A stretch of DNA of 64,000 nt from Parabacteroides hominis. GTDB lineage: Bacteria; Bacteroidota; Bacteroidia; Bacteroidales; Tannerellaceae. The translations under genes and the position numbers were made by a program. Below the pieces are notes generated by a model. That model saw nothing but the letters and a program-made list of their open reading frames with translations. It was not told the origin of the DNA and did not search any database. Location: contig NZ_JACOOJ010000005.1 of assembly GCF_014287585.1 (NCBI RefSeq), positions 62,001 through 126,000 on the forward strand, read 5' to 3'. Positions 7,438 to 16,448 of this stretch are shown here, in pieces (position 1 is the stretch's first letter; each line of letters opens with the position of its first letter).

Positions 7438-8823
7438 TTACTCTCTTCCGCCACCAACGGCACTATATAAATTGATAACAGCCTGCATACGCTGAACGTT
7501 GTCGGAAACTTCCGTCAACTGCGCACTGAGCAGACTCTGCTGGGCAGAAAGGATTTCCAGATACGTGGACTGTCCGGACTGGAACAAGGCGTTGGTATAG
7601 GTAACCGCCTTTTCCAACTCTTCTATCTGAGCCTGGTCCTGGACAAGTTTTCTATCGGTCGCATCATAGAGATGCAAAGCATCGCTCACTTCCTTTCCTG
7701 CTTCCAGGATAGCCTGCTGGTAGTTCATCCTGGCAATCTGTTCTTCCGCTTTCGATATCTTTAGATTAGCCACTAACTTACCATTGTTAAAGATAGGCTG
7801 TGCCAACGAAGCCAGAGCCTGGAACATAAACTGTCCCGGATTGGAAACCGTAACGCCTGAACCGTTCGTCCAACCGGCTGTCGCCGTAATATTGAGTCCC
7901 GGATAAAAAGCGGCACGGGCTTTGTTGGTCGTATAATAAGCGCCGGCCAATGCCATTTCAGCCATCTTCACATCCGGACGGTTTTCCAACAACTGCAAAG
8001 GAACACCTGCCATCAGCTCTTCCGGCATCACCTGGTCTTCGAGCGTGCTGCGATCGATATGCTGCGGTGCTTTCGCGAGCAATACAGATAAGGAGTTCTC
8101 CACTTCACGCACCTGGCGTTTGAGTTCGATCAACGAACCGGACACCTGATGGAACACGGCGCGCATCTGGACGACTGCGGCTTCTGTTGTCATGCCGGCA
8201 ATCTTCATCGCTTCCATAACCCGCACATTCTCTTTGTAGATATCCACCGTCTTGGAAGTAATCTCCACTTGGCGATCCAACATCAACAGGGTGAAATAGG
8301 TATTGGCGATTCCGCCGATCAACTGCGAACGTATCGCTTGCTGCGTGTACTGGCTCTGCAAGTAAGCGGCTTTCTGTCCACGGCTCGCATTCAACAGTTT
8401 GCCGAACAAATCCACTTCCCAACTGGCTGCCGCCGGCAAGGTATAGGCCTTCACATAACCCGTATTTTCCATTTTGGTTATGGTTCCTTGCGGAGCCAGG
8501 TTCAAAGAAGGGAGGAAAGACAGGCGGGCGGAAGTCAGCAATAACTTAGCCTCCTCGACCCGCAGGATAGCGGCTTGCATGTCCACATTGTTTGCCAATC
8601 CTTCTTCGATCAGTGCCTGCAATTTCGGATCACGGAAAACTTCCTTCCAGGGCAGGTTGCCCATATTGGTCGTATCTGTTTCGGCCAACGTATCGGTAGC
8701 AGATACCGGATCACGATAGATACCGGAAGTTTCGATCGTATCCGGACGGTCATATGCTTTATAGATGTGGCAACTGCTCAAAAGAGCGGTTGCACACACC
8801 ATATATATAATCTGTTTCTTCAT
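7438..8823 (-). CDS. RND efflux outer-membrane channel lipoprotein (OprM/CusC type)
   Basis: About 461 residues. A lipoprotein signal ends at the lipobox LLSSC, and the body has two repeated OEP (TolC-like) domains, with ASWEVDLFGKL near 135 and LASLAQPIFNNGKL near 345 as the family landmarks. It forms the outer-membrane exit duct of the tripartite pump. I prefer the ATG at 8823 over the one at 8829: the purine-rich AAGAG ribosome site sits 6 nt before 8823 but touches 8829. The pump gene ends only 3-9 bp upstream, so the two are co-transcribed and probably coupled. Confidence 0.9.
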   Translation of the reverse strand: MKKQIIYMVCATALLSSCHIYKAYDRPDTIETSGIYRDPVSATDTLAETDTTNMGNLPWKEVFRDPKLQALIEEGLANNVDMQAAILRVEEAKLLLTSARLSFLPSLNLAPQGTITKMENTGYVKAYTLPAAASWEVDLFGKLLNASRGQKAAYLQSQYTQQAIRSQLIGGIANTYFTLLMLDRQVEITSKTVDIYKENVRVMEAMKIAGMTTEAAVVQMRAVFHQVSGSLIELKRQVREVENSLSVLLAKAPQHIDRSTLEDQVMPEELMAGVPLQLLENRPDVKMAEMALAGAYYTTNKARAAFYPGLNITATAGWTNGSGVTVSNPGQFMFQALASLAQPIFNNGKLVANLKISKAEEQIARMNYQQAILEAGKEVSDALHLYDATDRKLVQDQAQIEELEKAVTYTNALFQSGQSTYLEILSAQQSLLSAQLTEVSDNVQRMQAVINLYSAVGGGRE

Positions 8824-8832
8824 TGTCATCTC

Positions 8833-11800
8833 TTATTTTGTTTTTGCGTACTGTTCTATTTCCGTATTCATATCGCTGTTATCCAAATCTTCCCATTCGA
8901 TAGGTTTGAATCTCTCCTGCAAGTACTGGAATACCACAAACAGAACCGGAACGATAAAGATCTGGAAGATCATACCGATGAACATACCTCCGATGGCAGC
9001 AGTACCCAAAGTACGGTTACCGTGAGCACCGACACCGAACGCGAACATCATAGGCAACAGGCCGACTACCATAGCCAGTGATGTCATCAGGATAGGACGC
9101 AAACGGGCGGCAGCGCCTAAAACGGCAGCCCACGTGATGCTCATGCCCATACGGCGACGGTCGAGGGCAAACTCTACGATCAGGATGGCGTTCTTAGCCA
9201 ACAGACCTACCAACATGATCAAGGCGATCTGCATATAAATGTTGTTGGACATCGTACCTAAGATCATCTTCAAAGCCGGGATATTGCCTAAAGCAGCCCA
9301 ACCCTGCACGAACAGGAAGCTACCCATCAAACCGAACGGAATGGAAAGCAATACGGCCAACGGCAGGATATAACTTTCATACTGGGCGCTCAGCAGCAAG
9401 TAAACGAATACGAAACAAAGCAGGAAGATCAAACCGGTCGTGCTGCCGCTGGTTTCGGCCTCTTCACGTGCCATACCTCCCAACTCGTATCCGAAACCGG
9501 CCGGAAGCGTCGTACCGGCAACTTCTTCGATCGCTTTCAATGCCTGGCCGCTGGTGTAGCCGTCTGCCGGAGCGACCATCACCTTAATAGAGGTGTACAT
9601 GTTGAAACGGCTGATGATATCCGGTCCGTACACTTTCTTGATGGATACGAATTGCGTAATAGGAGCCATTTCGCTTCCGTTGCGGACCTTGATATTCTTC
9701 AGCGATTCCAGATTGGTACGCAAAGCCGGATCGGCCTGGACCATTACACGGTACATCTTACCGAAACGGTTGAAGTTGGAAGCATACAGACCACCGTAAT
9801 ATCCCTGCATGGTTGCCAGGATATCGCTCGGACTGATCCCCACCTTCTTACAGGCAGCCGCATCGATATCGATCATATACTGCGGGAAGTTCGGATTGAA
9901 GGTACTCTGTGCCGACTTGATTTCAGGACGGGCAGTCAAGGCTGCCGTATACTGCTTCGTCACATCGAAGAACTTTTCCAGATCGCCACCGGTCTTATCC
10001 TGCATGTTCAACTCGATATCGCTGGAAGCGGAATAACCCGGAATCATAGGCGGAGTAAAGAACAGCACCTGTGCATCCTTCACAATCTTTTGCGCACGCA
10101 TGAACAAACTGCCATACACGATATCCGAACTCTGCATCATAGAACGTTCCTCCCAGTCTTTCAACTTGATAATGAACGAACCGTAAGAAGGTCCCTGGCC
10201 ACCGATAAAGCTGAAACCGATGACAGCCGTACGCGATTTGACTGCCGGATCAGAAGCGATCAGGCTGTCCACCTTGTTCATCACCTCGATCGTGCGTTCC
10301 TGGGAAGTTCCCGGCGGCAACGTCACCGCACCCATGATCGTACCGGTATCTTCATTCGGAACCATACCTGTCGGAGTCGCATTCATCAAAACAACGAGCA
10401 GGACGATACATCCGGCAACGATACCGAACGAAAGCCATTTCTTCTGGATAAAGAATACGACACGTTTTTTATAGCTGTTCAGCAAAGAGTCGTATGCGGC
10501 ATTGAAGGAAGAGTGGAAACGGGAAACGAAAGTCGATTTCTTCTCATGTCCTTCTTCGTGCGGCTTCAGGAACATCGCACACAGAGCCGGACTCAGTGTC
10601 AAGGCGTTCAATGCGGACAAACCGATCGAGATAGCCATCGTCAAACCGAACTGGCGATAGAACGTACCAGCCGTACCGCTCATGAAACTTACCGGGATAA
10701 ACACGGACATCATGACCAACGTGATGGAAACGATAGCGCCACCCAGCTCGTTCATGGCATCGATAGAAGCCAGTTTCGCCGATTTGTATCCCTGGTCCAG
10801 CTTGGCATGGACACCCTCGACGACCACGATCGCATCATCGACCACGATCGCAATGGCGAGCACCATAGCACAAAGAGTCAGCAAGTTCAAGCTAAAGCCG
10901 ATCAGCGACAGCATGAAGAACGTACCGATCAACGCAACCGGGATCGCAATAGCCGGAATCAAGGTCGAACGTAAATCCTGCAAGAAGATATACACAACGA
11001 TAAATACCAGGATGAAGGCTTCGATCAACGTCTTGAGCACCTCATGGATAGAGGCGTACAAGAAGTCGTTGGCGTTCATACCGACGTCGATCTTCAAGCC
11101 CGGAGGCAATATCTTTTCTGTTTCTTCCAGCAGGTTCTGGATATTATTGATGGTTTCCGTCGCATTGGTTCCTGCCATCTGATAAACGATACAGGTCACG
11201 GCGCTATGGCCGTTTACTTTATTGACAAAGTTATAAGTCAGACGTCCCAATTCGATATCGGCGATATCTTTCATACGGAGGACTTCACCATCCGGCAAGG
11301 CTTTCACGACCATGTCTTCAAATTCGTTTACCTCCTGCAAACGCCCCTTATAACGGATCGTGTACTGGAAACTCTGATTACCCTGTTCACCGAACGAACC
11401 CGGAGCGGCTTCCACGTTCTGCTCGGCCAGGACACCTGCAACGTCATTCGGGACCAGGTTGTACTGCGCCATCACATCCGGCTTCAACCAGATACGCATG
11501 GAGTAGTCGGTTCCTAACACGTTCGCATCACCCACACCGGGTACACGCTGTACTTCGGGGATCAAGTTGATCTTGGCATAGTTCTCGATAAATCGCTGGT
11601 CGTAACGGTCCTCGGCGTCATAGACGGAGAACACGATCAACATGGAGTTCTGACGTTTCTGGGTCGTCACACCGATCTTGGTTACTTCGGCCGGCAGCAA
11701 ACCTTGTGCCATGGAAACACGGTTCTGCACGTTTACGGCAGCCATATCGGGATCGGTTCCCTGCTTAAAATAAATGGAAATATCGGCAGATCCGTTGTTG

Positions 11801-12051
11801 GAGGCATTAGAGGTCATGTACATCATGTTCTCCACACCATTGATCTGGTCTTCCAGCGGCGCAATCACACTATTCAATACAGTCTGCGCATTCGCACCCG
11901 TATAAGTGGCTCTCACCGAAACGGTCGGAGGGGCGATATCCGGATATTGGGTAATAGGCAAGGACAGCAAGCCTAATATACCCAGTATGACAATCAGGAT
12001 GGAGATCACCGTTGAGAGCACCGGGCGGTTTATAAATCTATCTAATTTCAT
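8833..12051 (-). CDS. RND efflux pump, HAE1 (AcrB) family
   Basis: 1072 residues, normal for the family, with the first membrane helix at the N-terminus (PVLSTVISILIVILGILGLL), two large periplasmic loops and twelve membrane helices. The proton-relay Asp pair is in VDDAIVVVEGV (TM4) and the matching Lys in LLAKNAILIVEFA (TM10). RVPGVGDANVLG and QFGLTMAISIGLSALNAL are typical AcrB landmarks. It exports hydrophobic or amphiphilic compounds using the proton gradient as a trimer. It sits between the adaptor (32 bp upstream) and the channel gene. Confidence 0.95.
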   Translation of the reverse strand: MKLDRFINRPVLSTVISILIVILGILGLLSLPITQYPDIAPPTVSVRATYTGANAQTVLNSVIAPLEDQINGVENMMYMTSNASNNGSADISIYFKQGTDPDMAAVNVQNRVSMAQGLLPAEVTKIGVTTQKRQNSMLIVFSVYDAEDRYDQRFIENYAKINLIPEVQRVPGVGDANVLGTDYSMRIWLKPDVMAQYNLVPNDVAGVLAEQNVEAAPGSFGEQGNQSFQYTIRYKGRLQEVNEFEDMVVKALPDGEVLRMKDIADIELGRLTYNFVNKVNGHSAVTCIVYQMAGTNATETINNIQNLLEETEKILPPGLKIDVGMNANDFLYASIHEVLKTLIEAFILVFIVVYIFLQDLRSTLIPAIAIPVALIGTFFMLSLIGFSLNLLTLCAMVLAIAIVVDDAIVVVEGVHAKLDQGYKSAKLASIDAMNELGGAIVSITLVMMSVFIPVSFMSGTAGTFYRQFGLTMAISIGLSALNALTLSPALCAMFLKPHEEGHEKKSTFVSRFHSSFNAAYDSLLNSYKKRVVFFIQKKWLSFGIVAGCIVLLVVLMNATPTGMVPNEDTGTIMGAVTLPPGTSQERTIEVMNKVDSLIASDPAVKSRTAVIGFSFIGGQGPSYGSFIIKLKDWEERSMMQSSDIVYGSLFMRAQKIVKDAQVLFFTPPMIPGYSASSDIELNMQDKTGGDLEKFFDVTKQYTAALTARPEIKSAQSTFNPNFPQYMIDIDAAACKKVGISPSDILATMQGYYGGLYASNFNRFGKMYRVMVQADPALRTNLESLKNIKVRNGSEMAPITQFVSIKKVYGPDIISRFNMYTSIKVMVAPADGYTSGQALKAIEEVAGTTLPAGFGYELGGMAREEAETSGSTTGLIFLLCFVFVYLLLSAQYESYILPLAVLLSIPFGLMGSFLFVQGWAALGNIPALKMILGTMSNNIYMQIALIMLVGLLAKNAILIVEFALDRRRMGMSITWAAVLGAAARLRPILMTSLAMVVGLLPMMFAFGVGAHGNRTLGTAAIGGMFIGMIFQIFIVPVLFVVFQYLQERFKPIEWEDLDNSDMNTEIEQYAKTK

Positions 12052-12083
12052 ATTTTCTGTTTTTAACGAACAAATGGGAGTTA

Positions 12084-13301
12084 TTAATTAAAAGCGGTCT
12101 TCAGGTTACCTTCGTTCTGATCTTTCAAGGCCTGATCATATTTCGCTTTCTGCTGTTCCGGGGTGATCGGCTCGATAGCCTGGCCGTCACGGAGGTTCTG
12201 TACGCCTTCAATCACAATCTTATCGCCGGATTTCAAACCATTCGTCACCAGGTAGTTCTTTCCGTCATCCAGATTGGAGATCTGAATCTCCGTATTCTTC
12301 ACGGAATTATCCGCCTGCAAAACGAAAACGAACTTCTTGTCCTGGATTTCGACAGTAGCGGACTGAGGGATAATAATGATTCCATCCATCGTGTACGGGA
12401 ATATGATATTACCAGTACCGCCGCTTCTCAGGATATTTTTATCATTCGGGAAAACAGCACGCATGCTGACAGACCCGGTAGACTGGTCGATTACGCCGCT
12501 AACGGCATCGATCTTGCCTTCCGACTGATAGGTCGTGCCGTCGGACAACTGCAAGCGGACAGCCGGCATCTTTTCCAACTGTTCTTTCAAAGTGCCTCCG
12601 GCTCTTGTCAGGCGCAACAGCTCTTTCTCCGTCATTGAGAAATAAACATACACATCGTTGATTTCGGACACGGTTGTCAACGGCTGTGAAACAGAAGGGC
12701 TGACCAAACTTCCGATACGGTACGGGAATGTGCCGACAACGCCATTCGACGGGCTTGTCACCGTACAGAAAGACAAATTCTGATTCGCGCTCACCAAAGA
12801 TGCTTCCGCCTGGGCCAGGCTTGCCTTGGCGGACATAAGCTGGTTGACCGCTGTCTGATATTCAAAATCACTGATAATCTTTTGATCGAACAAAGCCTTT
12901 TTGTTCTTTTCGGTCAAAGTCAGAGTAGCGACATTGGCTTTTGCCATCTCGACAGCCGCTTTCGCCTGTCCTACCGCAGCAGCATACTGGGTCGGATCGA
13001 TCTGGAACAAAGCCTGCCCTTTACGAACAGTTGCTCCTTCATCCACACATAACTTAACAATAAAACCCGAAACCTGGGGGCGCACCTCGATATCCTGCGT
13101 TCCCCTGATCGTGGCCGGATAGGAAGTAGACTGGTCACTCGTCGTCGAATTGACTGTTAGAACAGCAAATTCATTATCCCCTAATTTCATACCACTCTGG
13201 CTGTTTCCACAAGCAGTTAAAAAAGACACCCCGACTGCAAATAAGGCAATTTGCCTTAATTGGGTAATAGTAGTTCTCAACATTTGTTTATCCATATTCA
13301 T
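12084..13301 (-). CDS. RND efflux periplasmic adaptor (membrane fusion protein)
   Basis: 405 residues. A lipoprotein signal with lipobox LTAC precedes a standard adaptor: biotinyl-lipoyl half-motifs (VRPQVSGFIVKLCVDEGATVRKG about 70-92 and NGVVGTFPYRIG), an alpha-hairpin (about 105-170, AVGQAKAAVEMAKAN) and a C-terminal beta-barrel. It links pump and channel. It is first in the adaptor-pump-channel-LpxA operon. Two in-frame starts exist (13301 and 13295); the choice changes only two residues. A long leader of roughly 195 nt contains the 22-bp repeat array. Confidence 0.93.
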   Translation of the reverse strand: MNMDKQMLRTTITQLRQIALFAVGVSFLTACGNSQSGMKLGDNEFAVLTVNSTTSDQSTSYPATIRGTQDIEVRPQVSGFIVKLCVDEGATVRKGQALFQIDPTQYAAAVGQAKAAVEMAKANVATLTLTEKNKKALFDQKIISDFEYQTAVNQLMSAKASLAQAEASLVSANQNLSFCTVTSPSNGVVGTFPYRIGSLVSPSVSQPLTTVSEINDVYVYFSMTEKELLRLTRAGGTLKEQLEKMPAVRLQLSDGTTYQSEGKIDAVSGVIDQSTGSVSMRAVFPNDKNILRSGGTGNIIFPYTMDGIIIIPQSATVEIQDKKFVFVLQADNSVKNTEIQISNLDDGKNYLVTNGLKSGDKIVIEGVQNLRDGQAIEPITPEQQKAKYDQALKDQNEGNLKTAFN

Positions 13302-13344
13302 TATTTAATATATATTCCGTTTGTAATCCACGTTGCGTTTCCTG

Positions 13345-13415
13345 CCCATGAAACTTTTGTTTCTTGCCCATGAAACTTTTGTTCCATGCTGATGGAACTC
13401 TTTCTTTCTGCGCAG
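13345..13415. repeat. Array of 22-bp dyad units upstream of the efflux adaptor gene
   Basis: GAAAC/GGAAC cores begin at 13350, 13372 and 13394, exactly 22 bp apart. Each unit contains an imperfect dyad such as TGAAACTTTTGTTTC; the last is more diverged. The array lies between the predicted transcription start of the efflux operon and its first codon, so it should be in the mRNA leader. The same core and period recur at 33179-33249. Confidence 0.8.
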
Positions 13416-13502
13416 AGTTTTTTCCTCGCTCTCTATGCAAATTCTCCTAACTGTACTGTTCAAAAATTATGAGATTGCAGACTATTTCTCATAAAAAACG
13501 TA

Positions 13503-13510
13503 CAAATGTA
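13503..13510 (-). promoter_or_regulatory. -7 promoter box (TACATTTG) of the efflux operon
   Basis: The minus strand reads TACATTTG, an exact -7 consensus, 200 bp before the adaptor start. No clear -33 box is seen. Confidence 0.5.
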
Positions 13511-13655
13511 GAATCTTTTTATTGTACTTTTCCCGTTTATACAATCTTTTATACTAAAAATTAGCTTATTTTCCATGTCAGTATCAGAGGTATATCAGGA
13601 TTTTGACCGATCGAAAATAGATTCGTTCAAATTGCTACTTAATTTTAACATGGAA

Positions 13656-13686
13656 TTTGTTTATTCAATAATTTATCCTAATTTTA
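13656..13686 (+). promoter_or_regulatory. Promoter TTTG-N19-TAATTTTA of the membrane-protein gene
   Basis: A TTTG at 13656-13659 is separated by exactly 19 bp from TAATTTTA at 13679-13686, close to the Bacteroidetes -33/-7 consensus. The ATG follows 30 bp later. Confidence 0.55.
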
Positions 13687-13716
13687 CGGCAGATATAACC
13701 TAAATAATCAATTCAT

Positions 13717-14352
13717 ATGGAACCAAAGTTTATGATATCGGAAGTGTTCGGCACTTCATGGAAGTACACTAAGTCTCAGATTTGGGTACTGGTAGGGCTG
13801 TTTATCGGGTATTTCATCCTGTCAATGATCATTAGTATTTTCGGCATGCCGGCACAAGGTTCGATGGTCGGTAAAGTCATCGTGTATCTGATAAGCGCTG
13901 CAATATCCAGTGCTTTTATGTTGGGATACATAAAGAATTTGTTCCAGACAATGGATGGAGAAGAGCCACAGTTTTCTGCTTATGGACAACAGTCCCGTAA
14001 AATCGTCACTTATTTCATCGCCAGCCTTATTATGGGTATCGTGGTAACTATCGGTACATTTTTACTGATCGTTCCGGGAATCTATCTGGGGATCCGTTTA
14101 CAATTTTATGCCGCCTATATCGTGGAGGAAGATTGCGGAATCATAGAATCCCTGCAAAAAAGCTGGAACCTGACACAAGGACAGGTAATGCCGTTGTTCT
14201 TATTAATCTTGGCCATGATCGGTATCGCGATCATCGGCTGTATCCTGTTCTTCGTCGGACTCTTCGTCGCTGCTCCTCTTATCTATATGATGCAGTGCTA
14301 CACATTCAGAAAATTAAATACAATTTCTACGGAAGAAGTACGACAACTATAA
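13717..14352 (+). CDS. Integral membrane protein of unknown function
   Basis: 211 residues with about four to five membrane helices (roughly 22-45, 50-70, 97-125, 158-190) and charged loops, one of them with the pattern DCGIIESLQKSWNLTQG. This arrangement, a short amphipathic helix after a long hydrophobic hairpin, resembles DUF975/YciC-like and glycerophosphodiesterase membrane domains, but I cannot assign it. It is a single gene with its own promoter and a hairpin after it, before the LacI-family gene on the same strand. Confidence 0.7.
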   Translation: MEPKFMISEVFGTSWKYTKSQIWVLVGLFIGYFILSMIISIFGMPAQGSMVGKVIVYLISAAISSAFMLGYIKNLFQTMDGEEPQFSAYGQQSRKIVTYFIASLIMGIVVTIGTFLLIVPGIYLGIRLQFYAAYIVEEDCGIIESLQKSWNLTQGQVMPLFLLILAMIGIAIIGCILFFVGLFVAAPLIYMMQCYTFRKLNTISTEEVRQL

Positions 14353-14375
14353 TAATCAAATCAATAAAATAGACA

Positions 14376-14408
14376 ACAGCCCGCAAAAATTAAAATTCTG
14401 CGGGCTGT
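14376..14408 (+). terminator. Hairpin between the membrane protein and the LacI regulator
   Basis: ACAGCCCGCA pairs perfectly with TGCGGGCTGT around a 13-nt A/T loop. No T-run follows, so it may be a weak terminator or an attenuator in front of the regulator gene, which starts 16 bp later. Confidence 0.5.
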
Positions 14409-14423
14409 ATAGCTTTCCAACCT

Positions 14424-15479
14424 ATGGGTAAGACATATAGAATTAAAGACATTGCTGAGATGTCCGGCGTTTCGACCGGAACCGTCGACCGCATATTACA
14501 CAACCGAGGCAAAGTATCCGAAGAGGCACAGAAAAAAGTAGAAAAGGTTTTAAAAGAAATAGACTATCACCCGAACCTGATAGCCCGTTCCCTTGCACTA
14601 AAAAAGAACTATCATTTCATCACGCTGATTCCCTCTTTTGCTAAAGGCGAATACTGGGATAAGCTTTGTGAAGGAATAGACAAAGCGGAACAGGAACTTT
14701 TCAGCTACAACGTAGAAGTCGAACGCATGTGCTTCAACCAATACGACAAGAGCAGTTTCGACGAGCTCATTCCCCGGATCGAAGAAGCCGACTGCCAGGG
14801 AGTCGTTATCGCGACACAATTCCGGGACAGTGTCGTAAAGCTGACCTCCCGCCTGGATCAACTACAGATTCCTTATATACTGATAGACGCTTTCATCGAG
14901 AATACCAATTGCGTAGCCTACTACGGAACCAATTCGTACGACTCCGGATATATCGCCGGCCGATTATTATACGAACAAATCAATCCGACCGAAAACATCG
15001 CAATCTTCCGCTTTATCCGCAAAGGGGAAATGCAGGTAACCCAAGTCATGAAACGCGAGGAAGGCTTCAGGAATTATCTGACTGAGAAAAATTACGATGG
15101 GCGCATCTATTCCGTGCAGCTGCATGCTGACGAGCCGGAAAAGAACATAAGCATCCTGGATGCCTTTTTAGAAGAGCATAAGGAAGTGAACGCCGGTATC
15201 ATATTCAACTCCCGCGCCCACTTACTGGGAAAATATTTCCGTGACAAAGGAGAAAGATTCAGATTGATCGGCTATGATGTGATCGACCCGAATATCATTT
15301 GCCTGAACGAAGGTTCCATCACGCACCTGATCGCCCAACGACCGGAAGTACAAGGATTCAATTGCATACGGGCACTGTTCCGCCATCTGGTCCTCAAGGA
15401 AAAAGTCGAACAGATCAATTATATGCCGATCGATATTCTGATGAAAGAGAATATCAAATACTATAACAATTATATTTGA
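14424..15479 (+). CDS. LacI-family transcriptional regulator
   Basis: 351 residues: a LacI helix-turn-helix at 5-52 (IKDIAEMSGVSTGTVDRILH, then the hinge region HPNLIARSLA) followed by a periplasmic-binding-protein-like sugar domain. It probably senses a sugar acid and controls the adjacent SDR-uxuA operon, because a palindrome with the central CG typical of LacI operators sits just after that operon's promoter. The effector is unknown. The 16-bp gap to the preceding hairpin leaves little room for its own promoter, so it may depend on readthrough. Confidence 0.88.
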   Translation: MGKTYRIKDIAEMSGVSTGTVDRILHNRGKVSEEAQKKVEKVLKEIDYHPNLIARSLALKKNYHFITLIPSFAKGEYWDKLCEGIDKAEQELFSYNVEVERMCFNQYDKSSFDELIPRIEEADCQGVVIATQFRDSVVKLTSRLDQLQIPYILIDAFIENTNCVAYYGTNSYDSGYIAGRLLYEQINPTENIAIFRFIRKGEMQVTQVMKREEGFRNYLTEKNYDGRIYSVQLHADEPEKNISILDAFLEEHKEVNAGIIFNSRAHLLGKYFRDKGERFRLIGYDVIDPNIICLNEGSITHLIAQRPEVQGFNCIRALFRHLVLKEKVEQINYMPIDILMKENIKYYNNYI

Positions 15480-15534
15480 AAACATAAAAAGGCATTTTTT
15501 CCCTGTTTTCTTTTTGTTTGATAAATAAATACTA

Positions 15535-15542
15535 TACTTTTG
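15535..15542 (+). promoter_or_regulatory. -7 promoter box (TACTTTTG) of the SDR-uxuA operon
   Basis: TACTTTTG is an exact -7 box. TTTG at 15513-15516 lies 18 bp upstream as a candidate -33 box. Confidence 0.6.
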
Positions 15543-15551
15543 TGCCCGATG

Positions 15552-15565
15552 TGTGCGCGAGCACA
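15552..15565. promoter_or_regulatory. Probable LacI-type operator
   Basis: TGTGCGCGAGCACA is a near-perfect 14-bp palindrome (arms TGTGC/GCACA) with the central CG typical of LacI-family sites. It begins 10 bp after the -7 box, over the expected transcription start, where bound repressor would block initiation. Confidence 0.6.
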
Positions 15566-15611
15566 ATGAGATAGCAACAATGAAATTATCACAATCATAA
15601 ACAATAAAAAT

Positions 15612-16424
15612 ATGGCTAATTTATTTTGCGTTAAAGACAAAGTCGTCATTATTACCGGTGGAGCCGGAATCTTAGGCAGAGGTATTGCCGGTCACCTGGC
15701 AGAAGAAGGTGCTAAAATCGTTATTCTCGACCGTGCAGCCGAAGTTGGTGAACAAATTGTAGCCGACATCAAAGCAAAAGGCGGAGAAGCAAGCTTTTTC
15801 CTGACAGACGTATTAAACAAAGAAGTTCTGGAACAGAACAAAAAAGATATCATGGCCAAGTACGGTCGTATCGACGCGTTGCTGAATGCAGCCGGTGGAA
15901 ATATGGCCGGTGCGACTATCGGACCGGACAGCACTATTTTCGACCTGAACATCGACGCGTTCCGTAAGGTGGTAGACCTGAACCTGTTCGGAACAGTTCT
16001 CCCGACAATGGTATTTGCCGATGTAATGGCTAACCAGAAAGAAGGTGCTATCGTCAACTTCTCTTCCGAATCTGCCTTGCGCCCGCTTACCCGCGTTGTC
16101 GGTTACGGTGCTGCTAAAGCTGCCATCTCCAACCTGACTAAATATCTGGCTGGTGAGCTGGCTATCAAGTTCGGCGAAGGTTTGCGTGTAAATGCTATCG
16201 CTCCGGGATTCTTCCTGACGGAACAGAACCGTACTTTGATGACAAATCCGGACGGTTCTTACACTCCGCGCGCCGAATCCGTTATTGCACATACTCCGTT
16301 CAGACGTCTGGGTACACCGGATGAATTGTTTGGTACAATCCAGTATCTGATCAGCGATGCTTCCAAATTCGTAACCGGAACAATCGCTATTGTAGACGGT
16401 GGTTTTGATGCATTCTCTATTTAA
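15612..16424 (+). CDS. SDR-family oxidoreductase, probable D-mannonate oxidoreductase
   Basis: A 270-residue classical short-chain dehydrogenase: the NAD-binding motif TGGAGILG at 15-22, the structural NAAG at 92-95, and the catalytic S151/152, Y165 and K169 (YGAAK). In many Bacteroidetes such an SDR next to uxuA does the job of UxuB, reducing fructuronate to mannonate or the reverse. Pairing with uxuA 24 bp downstream supports that role; the sequence alone does not prove the substrate. Expression is probably controlled by the LacI-family protein encoded upstream. Confidence 0.82.
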   Translation: MANLFCVKDKVVIITGGAGILGRGIAGHLAEEGAKIVILDRAAEVGEQIVADIKAKGGEASFFLTDVLNKEVLEQNKKDIMAKYGRIDALLNAAGGNMAGATIGPDSTIFDLNIDAFRKVVDLNLFGTVLPTMVFADVMANQKEGAIVNFSSESALRPLTRVVGYGAAKAAISNLTKYLAGELAIKFGEGLRVNAIAPGFFLTEQNRTLMTNPDGSYTPRAESVIAHTPFRRLGTPDELFGTIQYLISDASKFVTGTIAIVDGGFDAFSI

Positions 16425-16448
16425 TCTCACAATTAAAAACAAGACATT

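Larger units (their letters stand above)
13302..13716. other. Divergent intergenic region with 22-bp array and two promoters
   Basis: The 415-bp gap separates the leftward efflux operon from a rightward membrane-protein gene. It holds the 22-bp dyad array (13345-13415), a minus-strand promoter box at 13503 and a plus-strand promoter at 13656-13686. No ORF is credible. Confidence 0.7.

Noticed and set aside
9652..10974. Long ORF of 440 codons on the plus strand inside the pump gene
   Set aside because: It is the antisense shadow of the AcrB-type gene, rich in Arg, His and Gln as expected from reverse reading, with no domain.
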